From Blastocatellia bacterium (lineage in GTDB: Bacteria > Acidobacteriota > Blastocatellia > Chloracidobacteriales > Chloracidobacteriaceae): a stretch of 57,935 nucleotides of DNA. Position 1 is the stretch's first letter. Every line of letters starts with the position of its first letter. The stretch is from contig JAIBAN010000051.1 in assembly GCA_019695185.1 (NCBI GenBank), forward strand, positions 1 to 57,935, in the 5' to 3' direction. The notes beneath the pieces are model-generated. The model saw nothing but the letters and a program-made list of their open reading frames with translations, did no database searches and had not been told where the DNA came from. Of this stretch, positions 9,167-17,873 are shown one piece after another. A program made the position numbers and the translations under genes.

Positions 9167-11032
9167 ATGCCATCACTACTTTTTTTCCGCTCATCGCTGA
9201 GTGAATTACAGGGAACCGACCGGCAGGAGTTTTTGCAGGAGATTCTCTATACCTATCTCACCAGGGCTCGGATTCTGGCGCAGGCCATTATTGTCATCGG
9301 GTTGGTGTTGGTGTATCTGATTGATTACCGCAACATACTGTCGGCACCACCGGTTTTTCTCCGCTACGCAACCGGACTGCATTTGACCATGATTGGCATG
9401 TCGGCCCTGTTTTTGTGGGTGACTCACCATCAGCCAGCAGCTTCTGCAACCGTAATCACCCCAATTCACAAAAATCTTTACTTGAGCTACAGCGTTTTTC
9501 TGCTGCTGATGTTTGATGTTGCCTTTGTCCTGACCATGATGCGGGTGGGAAATGGTCTGGTCTATGTGTTGGCCATCTTTACGCTGGCCATTGTTACGTT
9601 TTACCCAACCTGGTGGTATGGGGTTCTGTTTGGGGCGAACTTTCTGTTTTTTCTCATCACGGTGCGCCTTGTCACCAATTCCCCGGATGCCTATCTGATG
9701 GGAACAATCGCCACCTTCCTGGCAGTGTTTGCCGGTGAATCCCTGTTTGAATCCCGCATCCGCGATTTTCTGAATGCCAAAACCATTTCCCGGCAGGCGG
9801 CAGCGCTGGACCAAAAAAATGCGGAACTGACCCAGACCGTTTCGCTGCTTGAACAGGCCAAGCAGGAAACCGAACGGAAAAACCGGGAACTGGATGAAAA
9901 AATTGCCGAGCTTCACCAAAAAAACGAAGAACTGATTGCCTCGCAAAAACAGGCTGACCGGATTTTTTCCGCCCTGGCCGAGGCCCTGCCGGGGAGCGTG
10001 CTCGATGGCAAATACCGGCTGGAGGAAAAAATCGGTTCCGGCGGGTTTGGTGCGGTTTTTCGCGGCGTTCAGCTCAATTTCAACCGTCCGGTGGCCATCA
10101 AGGTTTTTCGTCCGGTTTCCGGCAACGATTCGGCGGAAGGCGTCGAACGCTTTCGCCTGGAAGGCATTTCCGCCGCCCGGCTGAATCACCCCAATGCGAT
10201 AGCCGTGCTTGATTCGGGAATTTCGGTCGAAGGCATCGCCTATCTGGTCATGGAGCTGCTGACCGGCTATCCGCTGGCCGCCGAACTCAAATTGAAGAAC
10301 CAGTTGTCGGTTGCCCGCTGTGCTGCGGTTGTGGTTCCCATTTGTCAGGCACTGGCCCAGGCGCACGCCCTCGGCATCATTCACCGCGACATCAAGCCGG
10401 GAAATATTTTCCTGCACCAGAGTCCGGAAGGCGAAATCGTCAAAGTGGTTGATTTCGGCATTGCCAAAATGGTCGGAGAAACCACGAGCGAGGAATTCAA
10501 ACACCTGACCGAAACCGGGGGTTTGATTGGAACCCCGACCTATATGGCCCCGGAACGCCTGGGAGACTTGCCTTATGACGGCCAGTCGGATATGTACAGC
10601 GTCGCCGTGATGACCTATGAAATGCTGGCCGGGCGGACACCCTTTGTGGCCGGACAAGGCGGGTCGTATGCAGTCGTGTTGGGGCACCTCACCCAGGAGC
10701 CGCCGGCCTTGCGTTCCTTCAACCCGCATCTCCCGCTGGAACTGGTGGAACTGGTTCATCAGGCACTGGCCAAAGAACCGGGTGAACGCCCAACGCTGCT
10801 GGAGTTTGCCGAGCGCATGATGACAGTGGCAGCCCGGTACCCGGAGCAGTCAACCGCCCTCCCCCGGCAAGGCCCAACCGAACCATATCCGAGCGATGCC
10901 ACGACCGAACTGGTTGCAGGTCGGACGACTGATGCACCGCTTTCAGATGTAACTGTAACCACCCACCAGCCCAACCCCTTTGACCTGCCAACGGTCACGG
11001 GGTCGGTGGTGAAAAAGGAAGAAAACACCTGA
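9167..11032 (+). CDS. Membrane Ser/Thr protein kinase with six-helix N-terminal domain
   Basis: A 621-residue integral membrane kinase. Residues ~35-195 contain about six hydrophobic helices with short loops, a possible membrane sensor. A coiled coil (~200-265) leads into a Hanks-type kinase: glycine-rich GSGGFGAVF near 290, ATP lysine 312, HRDIKPGN with catalytic Asp 408, DFG at 429, GTPTYMAPE. The tail (~555-621) is rich in Thr and Pro. The coil plus kinase closely matches the kinase at the window's left edge (shared KQETERKN, QADRIFSALAE, SGISxxGIAYLVMELL), while the sensor is unrelated, so the two are paralogues with swapped input domains. The ATG follows a repeat arm with no Shine-Dalgarno sequence. 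Confidence 0.93.
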   Translation: MPSLLFFRSSLSELQGTDRQEFLQEILYTYLTRARILAQAIIVIGLVLVYLIDYRNILSAPPVFLRYATGLHLTMIGMSALFLWVTHHQPAASATVITPIHKNLYLSYSVFLLLMFDVAFVLTMMRVGNGLVYVLAIFTLAIVTFYPTWWYGVLFGANFLFFLITVRLVTNSPDAYLMGTIATFLAVFAGESLFESRIRDFLNAKTISRQAAALDQKNAELTQTVSLLEQAKQETERKNRELDEKIAELHQKNEELIASQKQADRIFSALAEALPGSVLDGKYRLEEKIGSGGFGAVFRGVQLNFNRPVAIKVFRPVSGNDSAEGVERFRLEGISAARLNHPNAIAVLDSGISVEGIAYLVMELLTGYPLAAELKLKNQLSVARCAAVVVPICQALAQAHALGIIHRDIKPGNIFLHQSPEGEIVKVVDFGIAKMVGETTSEEFKHLTETGGLIGTPTYMAPERLGDLPYDGQSDMYSVAVMTYEMLAGRTPFVAGQGGSYAVVLGHLTQEPPALRSFNPHLPLELVELVHQALAKEPGERPTLLEFAERMMTVAARYPEQSTALPRQGPTEPYPSDATTELVAGRTTDAPLSDVTVTTHQPNPFDLPTVTGSVVKKEENT

Positions 11033-11039
11033 ATGTCGG

Positions 11040-11255
11040 GAGTTCCGCCTTCAGGCGGCTGTTTGGAGTTCTGCGTTGACGCTGCTCTTTTGAATTTTCT
11101 TTCAAAAACAGCCGCCAGTTTTTTTCAAACAGCCGCCTGAAGGCGGAACTCCAAACAGCCGCCTGAAGGCGGAACTCCAAACAGCCGCCTGAAGGCGGAA
11201 CTCCAAACAGCCGCCTGAAGGCGGAACTCCAAACAGCCGCCTGAAGGCGGAACTC
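11040..11255. repeat. Five tandem 26-bp palindromic repeats plus one inverted copy
   Basis: Five head-to-tail 26-bp units fill 11126-11255. Each contains the hairpin core CCGCCTGAAGGCGG (5-bp stem, TGAA loop) followed by AACTCCAAACAG. A perfect inverted copy sits at 11040-11065 and a degenerate fragment at ~11105-11117. The whole array lies between two same-direction genes, 7 bases after a stop and 14 bases before the oxidoreductase start. Units abut without spacers, so this is not a CRISPR. It resembles REP-type palindromes. Confidence 0.9.
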
Positions 11256-11269
11256 AGAACTTTTTTACA

Positions 11270-13453
11270 ATGAAGCAAATCGTTCAAAATTTTCGCACCG
11301 GAGACTTACTCGTTGAGGAATTGCCGCCTCCGGCTTTGAAACCGGGTGGCGTGCTGGTGCATACCGCCTATTCGCTCATCAGCGCCGGAACCGAACGCAC
11401 CACCGTTTCGACCGGCCAAAGCTCGCTGATTGGAAAAGCCCTGAAACGGCCCGACCTGGTCAAACAGGTTTGGCAAACCTTTCGCCGCGAAGGCTTTCGC
11501 AGCACGTTTGAAAAAGTGACGGCCCGGCTGGATACGACCAAGGCGCTGGGTTACAGCTCCGCCGGCGTGGTGCTCGAAGTCGGCGACGGCGTGGATGAAT
11601 TCCGTCCCGGTGATTTGGTCGCCTGTGCGGGCGTGGGCTATGCCTCGCACGCCGAAGTCAATTTTGTGCCACGCAACCTTTGTGTGCCGATTCCCAGCGG
11701 AGTTGGGATGGATGCGGCAGCCTTTACGACCCTGGGCGCAATTGCCATGCAGGGCGTCCGACAGGCGCGGGTGGAACTTGGTTCCTGTGTCCTGGTGATT
11801 GGTCTTGGCTTGCTCGGCCAACTGACGATTCAGATTTTGCGTGCCGCCGGTTGCCGGACCTTTGGGATTGACGTGGACCCTGGTGTGCTTGCGCTGGCCA
11901 AAGAGTCCGGTGTGGACGAAGCCTGCGCGCGCAACGAAGATTCCCTCAAAGCGCGGTTTGAAACCTTCAGCCGGGGACGCGGGGCCGATGCCGTCATCAT
12001 TACCGCCAGCACCGACAAGGCCGACCCGGTTGAACTGGCCGGCGAACTGGCCCGCGACCGGGGCCGGGTGGTCGTGGTGGGCGCGGTCAAAATGGATATT
12101 CCGCGCGAACATTATTTCCGCAAAGAACTGGATTTGTGCGTGTCGCGCTCTTACGGACCGGGCCGCTATGACCCGCTGTATGAAGAGGGCGGCATTGATT
12201 ACCCGATTGGGTTTGTCCGCTGGACCGAACGCCGCAACATGGAGGAATTTCTCCGGCTGGTTTCCCTCGGACTGGTCAAAACGGACTTTCTGACCTCTCA
12301 CCGGTTTACGGTCGAACGGGCTCAGGAAGCCTATGATGTGATTTTGGGCAAAACCAAGGAACGCCCCTGCGGCGTGCTCATTCAATATCCGCAGGCACCC
12401 GCCGGAGAGGCTCCCAAACGGAAACTGCTGCTGGCTTCGACGGCGGCGCGTCCCAAACCGGGCACCGTCGGGGTCGGATTTGTCGGAGCCGGGAATTTTG
12501 CCACCGCCACCTTGCTGCCGCCGCTCAAGGAACTCTCCAATGTCAATTTGACAGGGGTGGTCACCTCAACCGGGCTTTCGGGCAAAAACACAGCCAAGCG
12601 GTTCAAGTTTGAATATTGCTCTTCGGACTTTCGTGATTTGCTGACCGACGGCAAAACCAATGCGGTGTTTGTCGCCACCCGGCACAACCTCCATGCTGCG
12701 GTAACGCTGGAAGTGCTCAACGCCCGTGCCGCCGTGTTTGTGGAAAAACCTTTGTGCCTGAGCGAAGAGGAACTGCGTGAAATCGCTGCGGCTCATACGG
12801 CCCATGACCAGGTTCTGATGGTGGGTTTCAATCGCCGGTTTTCACCGCTGGCGCAGGCGCTCAAACAGCGGATTGGCAAACGGGGCGGTCCGGCCTGTAT
12901 CAATTACCGCATCAACGCCGGATTCATTCCCAAAGACAGTTGGATTCAGGACCCGAACGAAGGCGGTGGGCGCATCCTGGGCGAAGTTTGCCACTTTGTG
13001 GATATGATTCAGTTTTTGACCGATGCCGAGCCGGTGCGGGTTTTTGCCGAAACGGTTTCCTCCGGCAGCGAAAAACAAACCGACGCCGACACGATTCAAA
13101 TCATTCTCAAAATGTCGGATGGTTCGGTCGGGCAGATTACCTATCTGGCCGTGGGCGATACCAGTTTCCCGAAAGAACGGCTGGAATACTTCGGCGACAA
13201 AACCGTCGGCGTGATTGACGATTACAAAACCGGCAGCTTCACCCGTGACGGCAAGACCGAAACGCTCAAAGGCGGCGCGCAGGACAAAGGCCACCGGACG
13301 GAAATCCAGGCCTTTATCAAAGCTGTGGCCGAAGGAAAAGAGAGCCCGATTCCGTTTCGTTCGATTGCCCTGACGACACTGACGACGCTCAAAATCGTGG
13401 AATCCTACAGCACCGGAATGCCAGTCCGGGTGGACCTGAACGGCATCCTGTGA
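11270..13453 (+). CDS. Bi-domain oxidoreductase: zinc-type alcohol dehydrogenase fold plus Gfo/Idh/MocA fold
   Basis: A 727-residue fusion. Residues 1-~370 are a medium-chain dehydrogenase: GroES-like part, then a Rossmann motif near 180 (VIGLGLLGQ) with FGIDVD binding the cofactor ribose. Residues ~395-720 are a Gfo/Idh/MocA-type NAD(P)-dependent oxidoreductase: VGFVGAGNFA, the diagnostic EKP motif (VFVEKPLCL), and a substrate domain with GGGRILGEVCHFVD. Proteins of this layout are usually found in sugar or exopolysaccharide gene sets and act on sugars or their derivatives; the substrate cannot be read here. No sugar genes adjoin it. Unusually, the ATG lies 14 bases after a five-copy palindromic repeat array, with a T-rich stretch and no Shine-Dalgarno sequence between. 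Confidence 0.9.
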   Translation: MKQIVQNFRTGDLLVEELPPPALKPGGVLVHTAYSLISAGTERTTVSTGQSSLIGKALKRPDLVKQVWQTFRREGFRSTFEKVTARLDTTKALGYSSAGVVLEVGDGVDEFRPGDLVACAGVGYASHAEVNFVPRNLCVPIPSGVGMDAAAFTTLGAIAMQGVRQARVELGSCVLVIGLGLLGQLTIQILRAAGCRTFGIDVDPGVLALAKESGVDEACARNEDSLKARFETFSRGRGADAVIITASTDKADPVELAGELARDRGRVVVVGAVKMDIPREHYFRKELDLCVSRSYGPGRYDPLYEEGGIDYPIGFVRWTERRNMEEFLRLVSLGLVKTDFLTSHRFTVERAQEAYDVILGKTKERPCGVLIQYPQAPAGEAPKRKLLLASTAARPKPGTVGVGFVGAGNFATATLLPPLKELSNVNLTGVVTSTGLSGKNTAKRFKFEYCSSDFRDLLTDGKTNAVFVATRHNLHAAVTLEVLNARAAVFVEKPLCLSEEELREIAAAHTAHDQVLMVGFNRRFSPLAQALKQRIGKRGGPACINYRINAGFIPKDSWIQDPNEGGGRILGEVCHFVDMIQFLTDAEPVRVFAETVSSGSEKQTDADTIQIILKMSDGSVGQITYLAVGDTSFPKERLEYFGDKTVGVIDDYKTGSFTRDGKTETLKGGAQDKGHRTEIQAFIKAVAEGKESPIPFRSIALTTLTTLKIVESYSTGMPVRVDLNGIL

Positions 13454-13814
13454 ATCAGTGCCCCTCGCGGCAGCGTTTGGAGTGCGGGGACTTGTCACCG
13501 CTTTCATTGGTGGCGACTTGTCGCCGCCATCCGGAAAAGGCACACAAAGCAGAATTCTGCCGCTTTGTCGCCAAAAACAAAAAGCGGCGACCTGCGGGGC
13601 ACTCACAAAAACGAATTTCCAAACATGTTCTGAATGATTGAAAAAAGGAAAGCGCGGAAAATTAGCGCGAACCAAAGGGGTTCGTCACGCTTTTTCGGAT
13701 TTTCCTGTGCAGACCGGAGTGCAAGCATCTCGCTTGCGCTCCGGTCTGACTTTGTTGAGGTGGTGGCGTCTCCCTCAAAAACCGGCTGAAGAGCTACACT
13801 GTTTCATGGCCATT
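13454..13814. other. Gene-free gap with several palindromes
   Basis: This 361-base gap separates two convergent genes. It contains short palindromes (GGCGACTTGTCGCC near 13513; GCAGAATTCTGC near 13547) and an outer inverted pair (GTGCCCC near 13459 against GGGGCAC near 13596), so 13456-13602 could fold into a branched structure. A separate long hairpin is listed at 13710-13748. No gene was recognised; a 63-codon frame through it is judged chance. Confidence 0.6.
13710..13748. repeat. Long hairpin, REP-like (17-bp stem)
   Basis: CAGACCGGAGTGCAAGC pairs with GCTTGCGCTCCGGTCTG across a 5-base loop (ATCTC) with one mismatch. It lies between convergent genes. There is no strong T-run on either side, so it looks more like a repetitive palindrome or transcript-stabilising hairpin than a classic terminator. 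Confidence 0.75.
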
Positions 13815-16800
13815 TCATGGCAATGAAAAACTGAAGGAGTTGGACGTTTCACTGCCGATTTTGACCACAATCTGATTTACTCCGGAAACCAGTTTCAGCT
13901 TGGCGGCTTTGCCTTTGAGGGTCAGGGTTGTTTCGGACTGGGTGCGCAGGAACGAGCTGACATCGTTTCCATTCACCAGAACCACGGCCCCGTTGCCGGT
14001 AAACCCTTTACCTTGAATGGTCAGCAGCGATTTTTGATAGGTTACCCCAGCAATTGTCACGGAACCGGCATTTCCGGTGGCAACCCCCGCATTTTTAACC
14101 AGACGCACCGCATTATTAAAGGAATCCGCAATCAGCAAATTTCCCTCTGCATCAAAAGCCAGCCCCTGAGGGGCCTGCAAAAATGCGTTGCGGGCATCGG
14201 CCCCATCGCCGAGGCTGCCCCGCAGCCCAGGCCCGGCAATCCGGGAAATCACGCCGGTTGCCCGGTCAATCCGCCGCACCCGATTGAAATAGGTATCCGA
14301 AAGAAACAGGTTGTTGTCCCGGTCAAACGCCAAACCACCCATCAGACTGGAAAAAGCCGCCTGGGTGGCTGGTCCGCCGTCGCCGTCGGACTCGCCGTTA
14401 CCGGTCTTCCCTGTTCCGGCCACCGTTGAAATCACACCGGTTTGGATGTCAATCCGGCGAATCCGCCGATTGCCGGAATCGGCACAATAGAGATTTCCCT
14501 GCGAATCAAAAGCCAATGCTGTCGGAAATTCAAACCGGGCAGTGATGGCCGGTCCACCATCACCGCCAAACCCGGTTTGACCGGTTCCGGCAAATGTGGA
14601 AGTAACCTGTGTTTTGGCATCAATCCGGCGAATGCGATGGTTGCCGGAATCCGCCAGGAAGATGTTTCCCTGCCGGTCCAGAGCCATTCCCAGGGGCTGA
14701 TTGAATCTGGCATTCAGGGCCGGACCGCCGTCACCGCCAAACCCGAATTCCCCGCCGATTCCGGCCAGCCGTTCAATCCGTCCGGAATTGTCAATCCGCC
14801 GGACCATACAGAGGCCACTGTCCAGAATCAGGATATTTCCGGCTGTATCCACCGCCAGGGCACCAGGCAAAGACAAAAAGGCATTCAATGCCGGGCCGCC
14901 GTCCCCCAGACCGCTGCCGCTGCGCAGGCCGGCAATCGTTGCCAGCAGACGGGTTTCGTGTTCCAGTTGCCGAATCCTGCCGATTTGAGTATCCGCCACC
15001 AGCACATCACCATTGGCATTGACTGCCACCCCGCTTGGTTGAAACAGACGACCACGGGGACCTTCCACGTCCTCGCCGCCGAAATCCACCGCCCCCTGCC
15101 CCGCCAACGTGTAAATCAGGTTTTCAGCCGGTGTTTCCCCCGTGTAGACCACCCGCACCCGGTTGTTTCCGGCATCGGAAATATAGACGTTGGCCTCGCC
15201 GTCCACGACCACCGCCACCGGCTGGTTCAGTTGAGCCTGGAGGGGGTTTCCCTCATCTCCGGAAAATCCGCCCGGACCTTCCTTGCCAGCCAGCGTGGTG
15301 ATGATTCCGGTTTGAAAATCCACTTGGCGGACGCGGTGATTGTCAGTATCCGCAATGAACAGATTCCCATCTCCATCCACGGTCATCCCGGTCGGGCTGT
15401 TGAGTGAAGCTTCCAGAGCCGAACCGCCATCCCCGGAAAACGCACCGTTTCCATTGCCCGCAACCGTGGAAATCCGGCTGAAATCAGCTTCAATCCGGCG
15501 AATCCGGTGATTGCCCCGGTCGGCAATATACAGATTGTCTTCCGTATCCACCGCAATATCGGTGGGGTCCAAAAACCGGGCTTGAGCGGGAGGACCGCCA
15601 TCTCCGGCAAAACCGCCCTGACCGGTTCCGGCCACCGTCGTCACTCTGCCTCCGGCAGCATCCAGGCGTTTGATGCAATCGCATTCCACATCCACCACCA
15701 AAAGATTGTCCTTACTGTCAAGGGTAAAGGCACGCAGCCCCTCGGTACTCAACAGGTTGGTGATTTTCCGGGTTTGGGCTTCAATCCGGATGACGGTTTG
15801 ATAATCGCTGGTATACAGATTGCCTTTGGAATCAACCGCCACATCCGCCGGACGAGTCAGATTTGTGGCCAGCGCGTCGGTTCCGTCCAGGGTTCCGTTG
15901 CCAAAGGTTCCGGTTCCGGCCTCCGTGACAATTACCTCCGTCTCCAGGTCAACCGAACGAACCCGGTGATTGACCTCATCAGCAATAAAGAGGTGTCCGC
16001 TTGCATCCAGCGCCAGCCCTTTGGGGCCGGAAAGGGTGGCGTCTCCGGCAAAACCGCCATCCCCGACAAAAACTGTCCCGCCTGCCATGGTGGTGATTTC
16101 ACCGGTTTTCAGCGCATCGGCTGCGGGCGGCTCAATGTAGAAAGCCGTCTGGGCAAGCCCGCCACGGGTGCGGACCGTCAGCGTTTTCAGGCCAGCCTGG
16201 TCCTGTCTGACAATGCTGGCCTGAATTTCAGTGGCGCTGACCACCTTGAAATCCAGCAATCGTTGTCCGCCTAAAAAGAGTTCGCTCTCAGCAGCAAAAC
16301 TCTTTCCCCGGACCACCACCGTCCGTTCGCCCAATAGTGGTGAAAACTCAGGGGTCACCGAGGTGATTTCCGGTCCTCCGACGGAAACGATCTTTAAGAC
16401 ATCGGCTTCGGTCGAGGCGTTGGCGTCCAGCACCAGGACTTCATTGCCGCGAACTTCGACACTGGCAGCCTTGGCAAAACTGCCAGTCTGAGCCAGGGCC
16501 ACCAAATCATTACCGGAGTCAGCAGTTCTGGTCACAATCACAGGCCCGTTTTGGTCCACCACATAGACATTGTTCAAACTGTCAAACCGGACCGACTGCG
16601 GATTATCAAACCGGATGGCGTCCGCCGGTTGCTGGTGGGGCAGGAACCTGCCGTTGACCACAGTAGGTGTGGAACGTCCCAGCGTGGCAACAGTCCCGTT
16701 GAGTGAAACCAGCCGCACGACATTGTTGCCCGAATCAGCCACCGCCAGGATGGTTCCATCGTTGTTGAGTTCCAATGCCGTCGGGCGGTTGAAACGTGCT

Positions 16801-17711
16801 GTCCGTCCCTGGCCGTCCTGCAACCCCGCCTGCCCTGGTTCCCCGGCTACCACCCGGACCTGCCGAGCCGTTACATCCAGAAACAGAATGGCATGATTGT
16901 CGGTGTCAGCCACAAACAGATTTCCCCCGGCATCCACTGCCAATCCACGGGGAGCACTGAACTGCGCCGCCGCGAAAGGAGTGGTTGCTGCCGTGACCCG
17001 TCCGGGGCTGCCGTTTCCCGCCAAGGTGGTCACCCGTTCGGCATAATCCACTTTCCGAATTGAGTGGTTGAGCGAATCGGCAATGAAAATGCCCCCTTGC
17101 GGGCTGCTGTCAATTGCCACCGCCGTAGGCCCTGCAAATTGGGCTGTCTGCCGGGGGCCATCCAGCCGCCCCGGACGATTGCGCTGCCCGGCATAAACCG
17201 TCACGCCGGCCAGTAGCGAGGGCTTACGAAAAATGATGTTTTCCTGAGGGTTGCTGAGATACACCGCGCCGCCGTTGCCGGCTTTGGTGTCGCCTGGAAC
17301 CTGCGCACTGGTGCTGGACCGCACCCGCGCAACCGCCACAAAAGTCGAAACGCTGGCAGCACTGCTGCGAGCTGTAATCGTGGCAAACCCGGACCGCACA
17401 CCGGTTATGAGGCCGGTGACCGGGTCCACCGAGGCAATCTCAGGGCTGCCTGATTCCCAGCGCACCCCGGCGGCGGGTTGTCCGTTGGCATCAAGCGCAT
17501 TTAATTGAAGCTGCCGATTTTCATTGACGACCGGATTTCGTTGTTGGATGGTGATTTTGGTTGATTGAGCTGAAGCAGTCCGAATCGAATTCTGTGAAAA
17601 ATAAACGAGTGAAACAAGTGAAACCAATGTGAAAAACCAGCCTGGAAATGATGATCTGCGCCACACCGCCGAACCCTTGTTGGGGAGTTCGGCTCGTGCA
17701 AATTTCGTCAT
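13815..17711 (-). CDS. Very large exported NHL-repeat protein with Ig-like and IPT/TIG domains
   Basis: About 1298 residues from the ATG at 17711, chosen because GAGGAGGG stands just before it; the frame extends 15 codons further without support. An N-terminal membrane segment (FFTLVSLVSLVYF) followed by TASAQ suggests export. Next comes a BIG2-type Ig domain (~45-125; VVNENRQLQL, GFATITARS). Some 15 NHL-type blades follow, each with AVDxxGNLFIADTxNHRVRRVD and often FGGDGGPA. An IPT/TIG domain interrupts them (~440-530; GERTVVVRGKSF) and another ends the protein (ISxQGKGF-like). NHL blades form beta-propellers; the protein is likely a surface or periplasmic binding scaffold. It lies 162 bp downstream of, and on the same strand as, another NHL protein, so they may act together. 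Ligand unknown. Confidence 0.9.
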   Translation of the reverse strand: MTKFARAELPNKGSAVWRRSSFPGWFFTLVSLVSLVYFSQNSIRTASAQSTKITIQQRNPVVNENRQLQLNALDANGQPAAGVRWESGSPEIASVDPVTGLITGVRSGFATITARSSAASVSTFVAVARVRSSTSAQVPGDTKAGNGGAVYLSNPQENIIFRKPSLLAGVTVYAGQRNRPGRLDGPRQTAQFAGPTAVAIDSSPQGGIFIADSLNHSIRKVDYAERVTTLAGNGSPGRVTAATTPFAAAQFSAPRGLAVDAGGNLFVADTDNHAILFLDVTARQVRVVAGEPGQAGLQDGQGRTARFNRPTALELNNDGTILAVADSGNNVVRLVSLNGTVATLGRSTPTVVNGRFLPHQQPADAIRFDNPQSVRFDSLNNVYVVDQNGPVIVTRTADSGNDLVALAQTGSFAKAASVEVRGNEVLVLDANASTEADVLKIVSVGGPEITSVTPEFSPLLGERTVVVRGKSFAAESELFLGGQRLLDFKVVSATEIQASIVRQDQAGLKTLTVRTRGGLAQTAFYIEPPAADALKTGEITTMAGGTVFVGDGGFAGDATLSGPKGLALDASGHLFIADEVNHRVRSVDLETEVIVTEAGTGTFGNGTLDGTDALATNLTRPADVAVDSKGNLYTSDYQTVIRIEAQTRKITNLLSTEGLRAFTLDSKDNLLVVDVECDCIKRLDAAGGRVTTVAGTGQGGFAGDGGPPAQARFLDPTDIAVDTEDNLYIADRGNHRIRRIEADFSRISTVAGNGNGAFSGDGGSALEASLNSPTGMTVDGDGNLFIADTDNHRVRQVDFQTGIITTLAGKEGPGGFSGDEGNPLQAQLNQPVAVVVDGEANVYISDAGNNRVRVVYTGETPAENLIYTLAGQGAVDFGGEDVEGPRGRLFQPSGVAVNANGDVLVADTQIGRIRQLEHETRLLATIAGLRSGSGLGDGGPALNAFLSLPGALAVDTAGNILILDSGLCMVRRIDNSGRIERLAGIGGEFGFGGDGGPALNARFNQPLGMALDRQGNIFLADSGNHRIRRIDAKTQVTSTFAGTGQTGFGGDGGPAITARFEFPTALAFDSQGNLYCADSGNRRIRRIDIQTGVISTVAGTGKTGNGESDGDGGPATQAAFSSLMGGLAFDRDNNLFLSDTYFNRVRRIDRATGVISRIAGPGLRGSLGDGADARNAFLQAPQGLAFDAEGNLLIADSFNNAVRLVKNAGVATGNAGSVTIAGVTYQKSLLTIQGKGFTGNGAVVLVNGNDVSSFLRTQSETTLTLKGKAAKLKLVSGVNQIVVKIGSETSNSFSFSLP

Positions 17712-17873
17712 GGGAATTCCCTCCTCAAGTTGTAACAGAATGAGAGGGATTATCACCGGCCTGCACTGGAATTGAAATGGCAGAGGCCTGGATGAAAAAA
17801 AATTCCTTCAGCGGGTGGCGGCAAAGAACGGGTGTGCCGCCCCTAAACCCGCTGGTTGTTTTTTTCAAACTCC

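Noticed and set aside
11126..11255. CRISPR-like array
   Set aside because: The 26-bp units abut with no spacers, each unit is itself a palindrome, and no cas genes are present.
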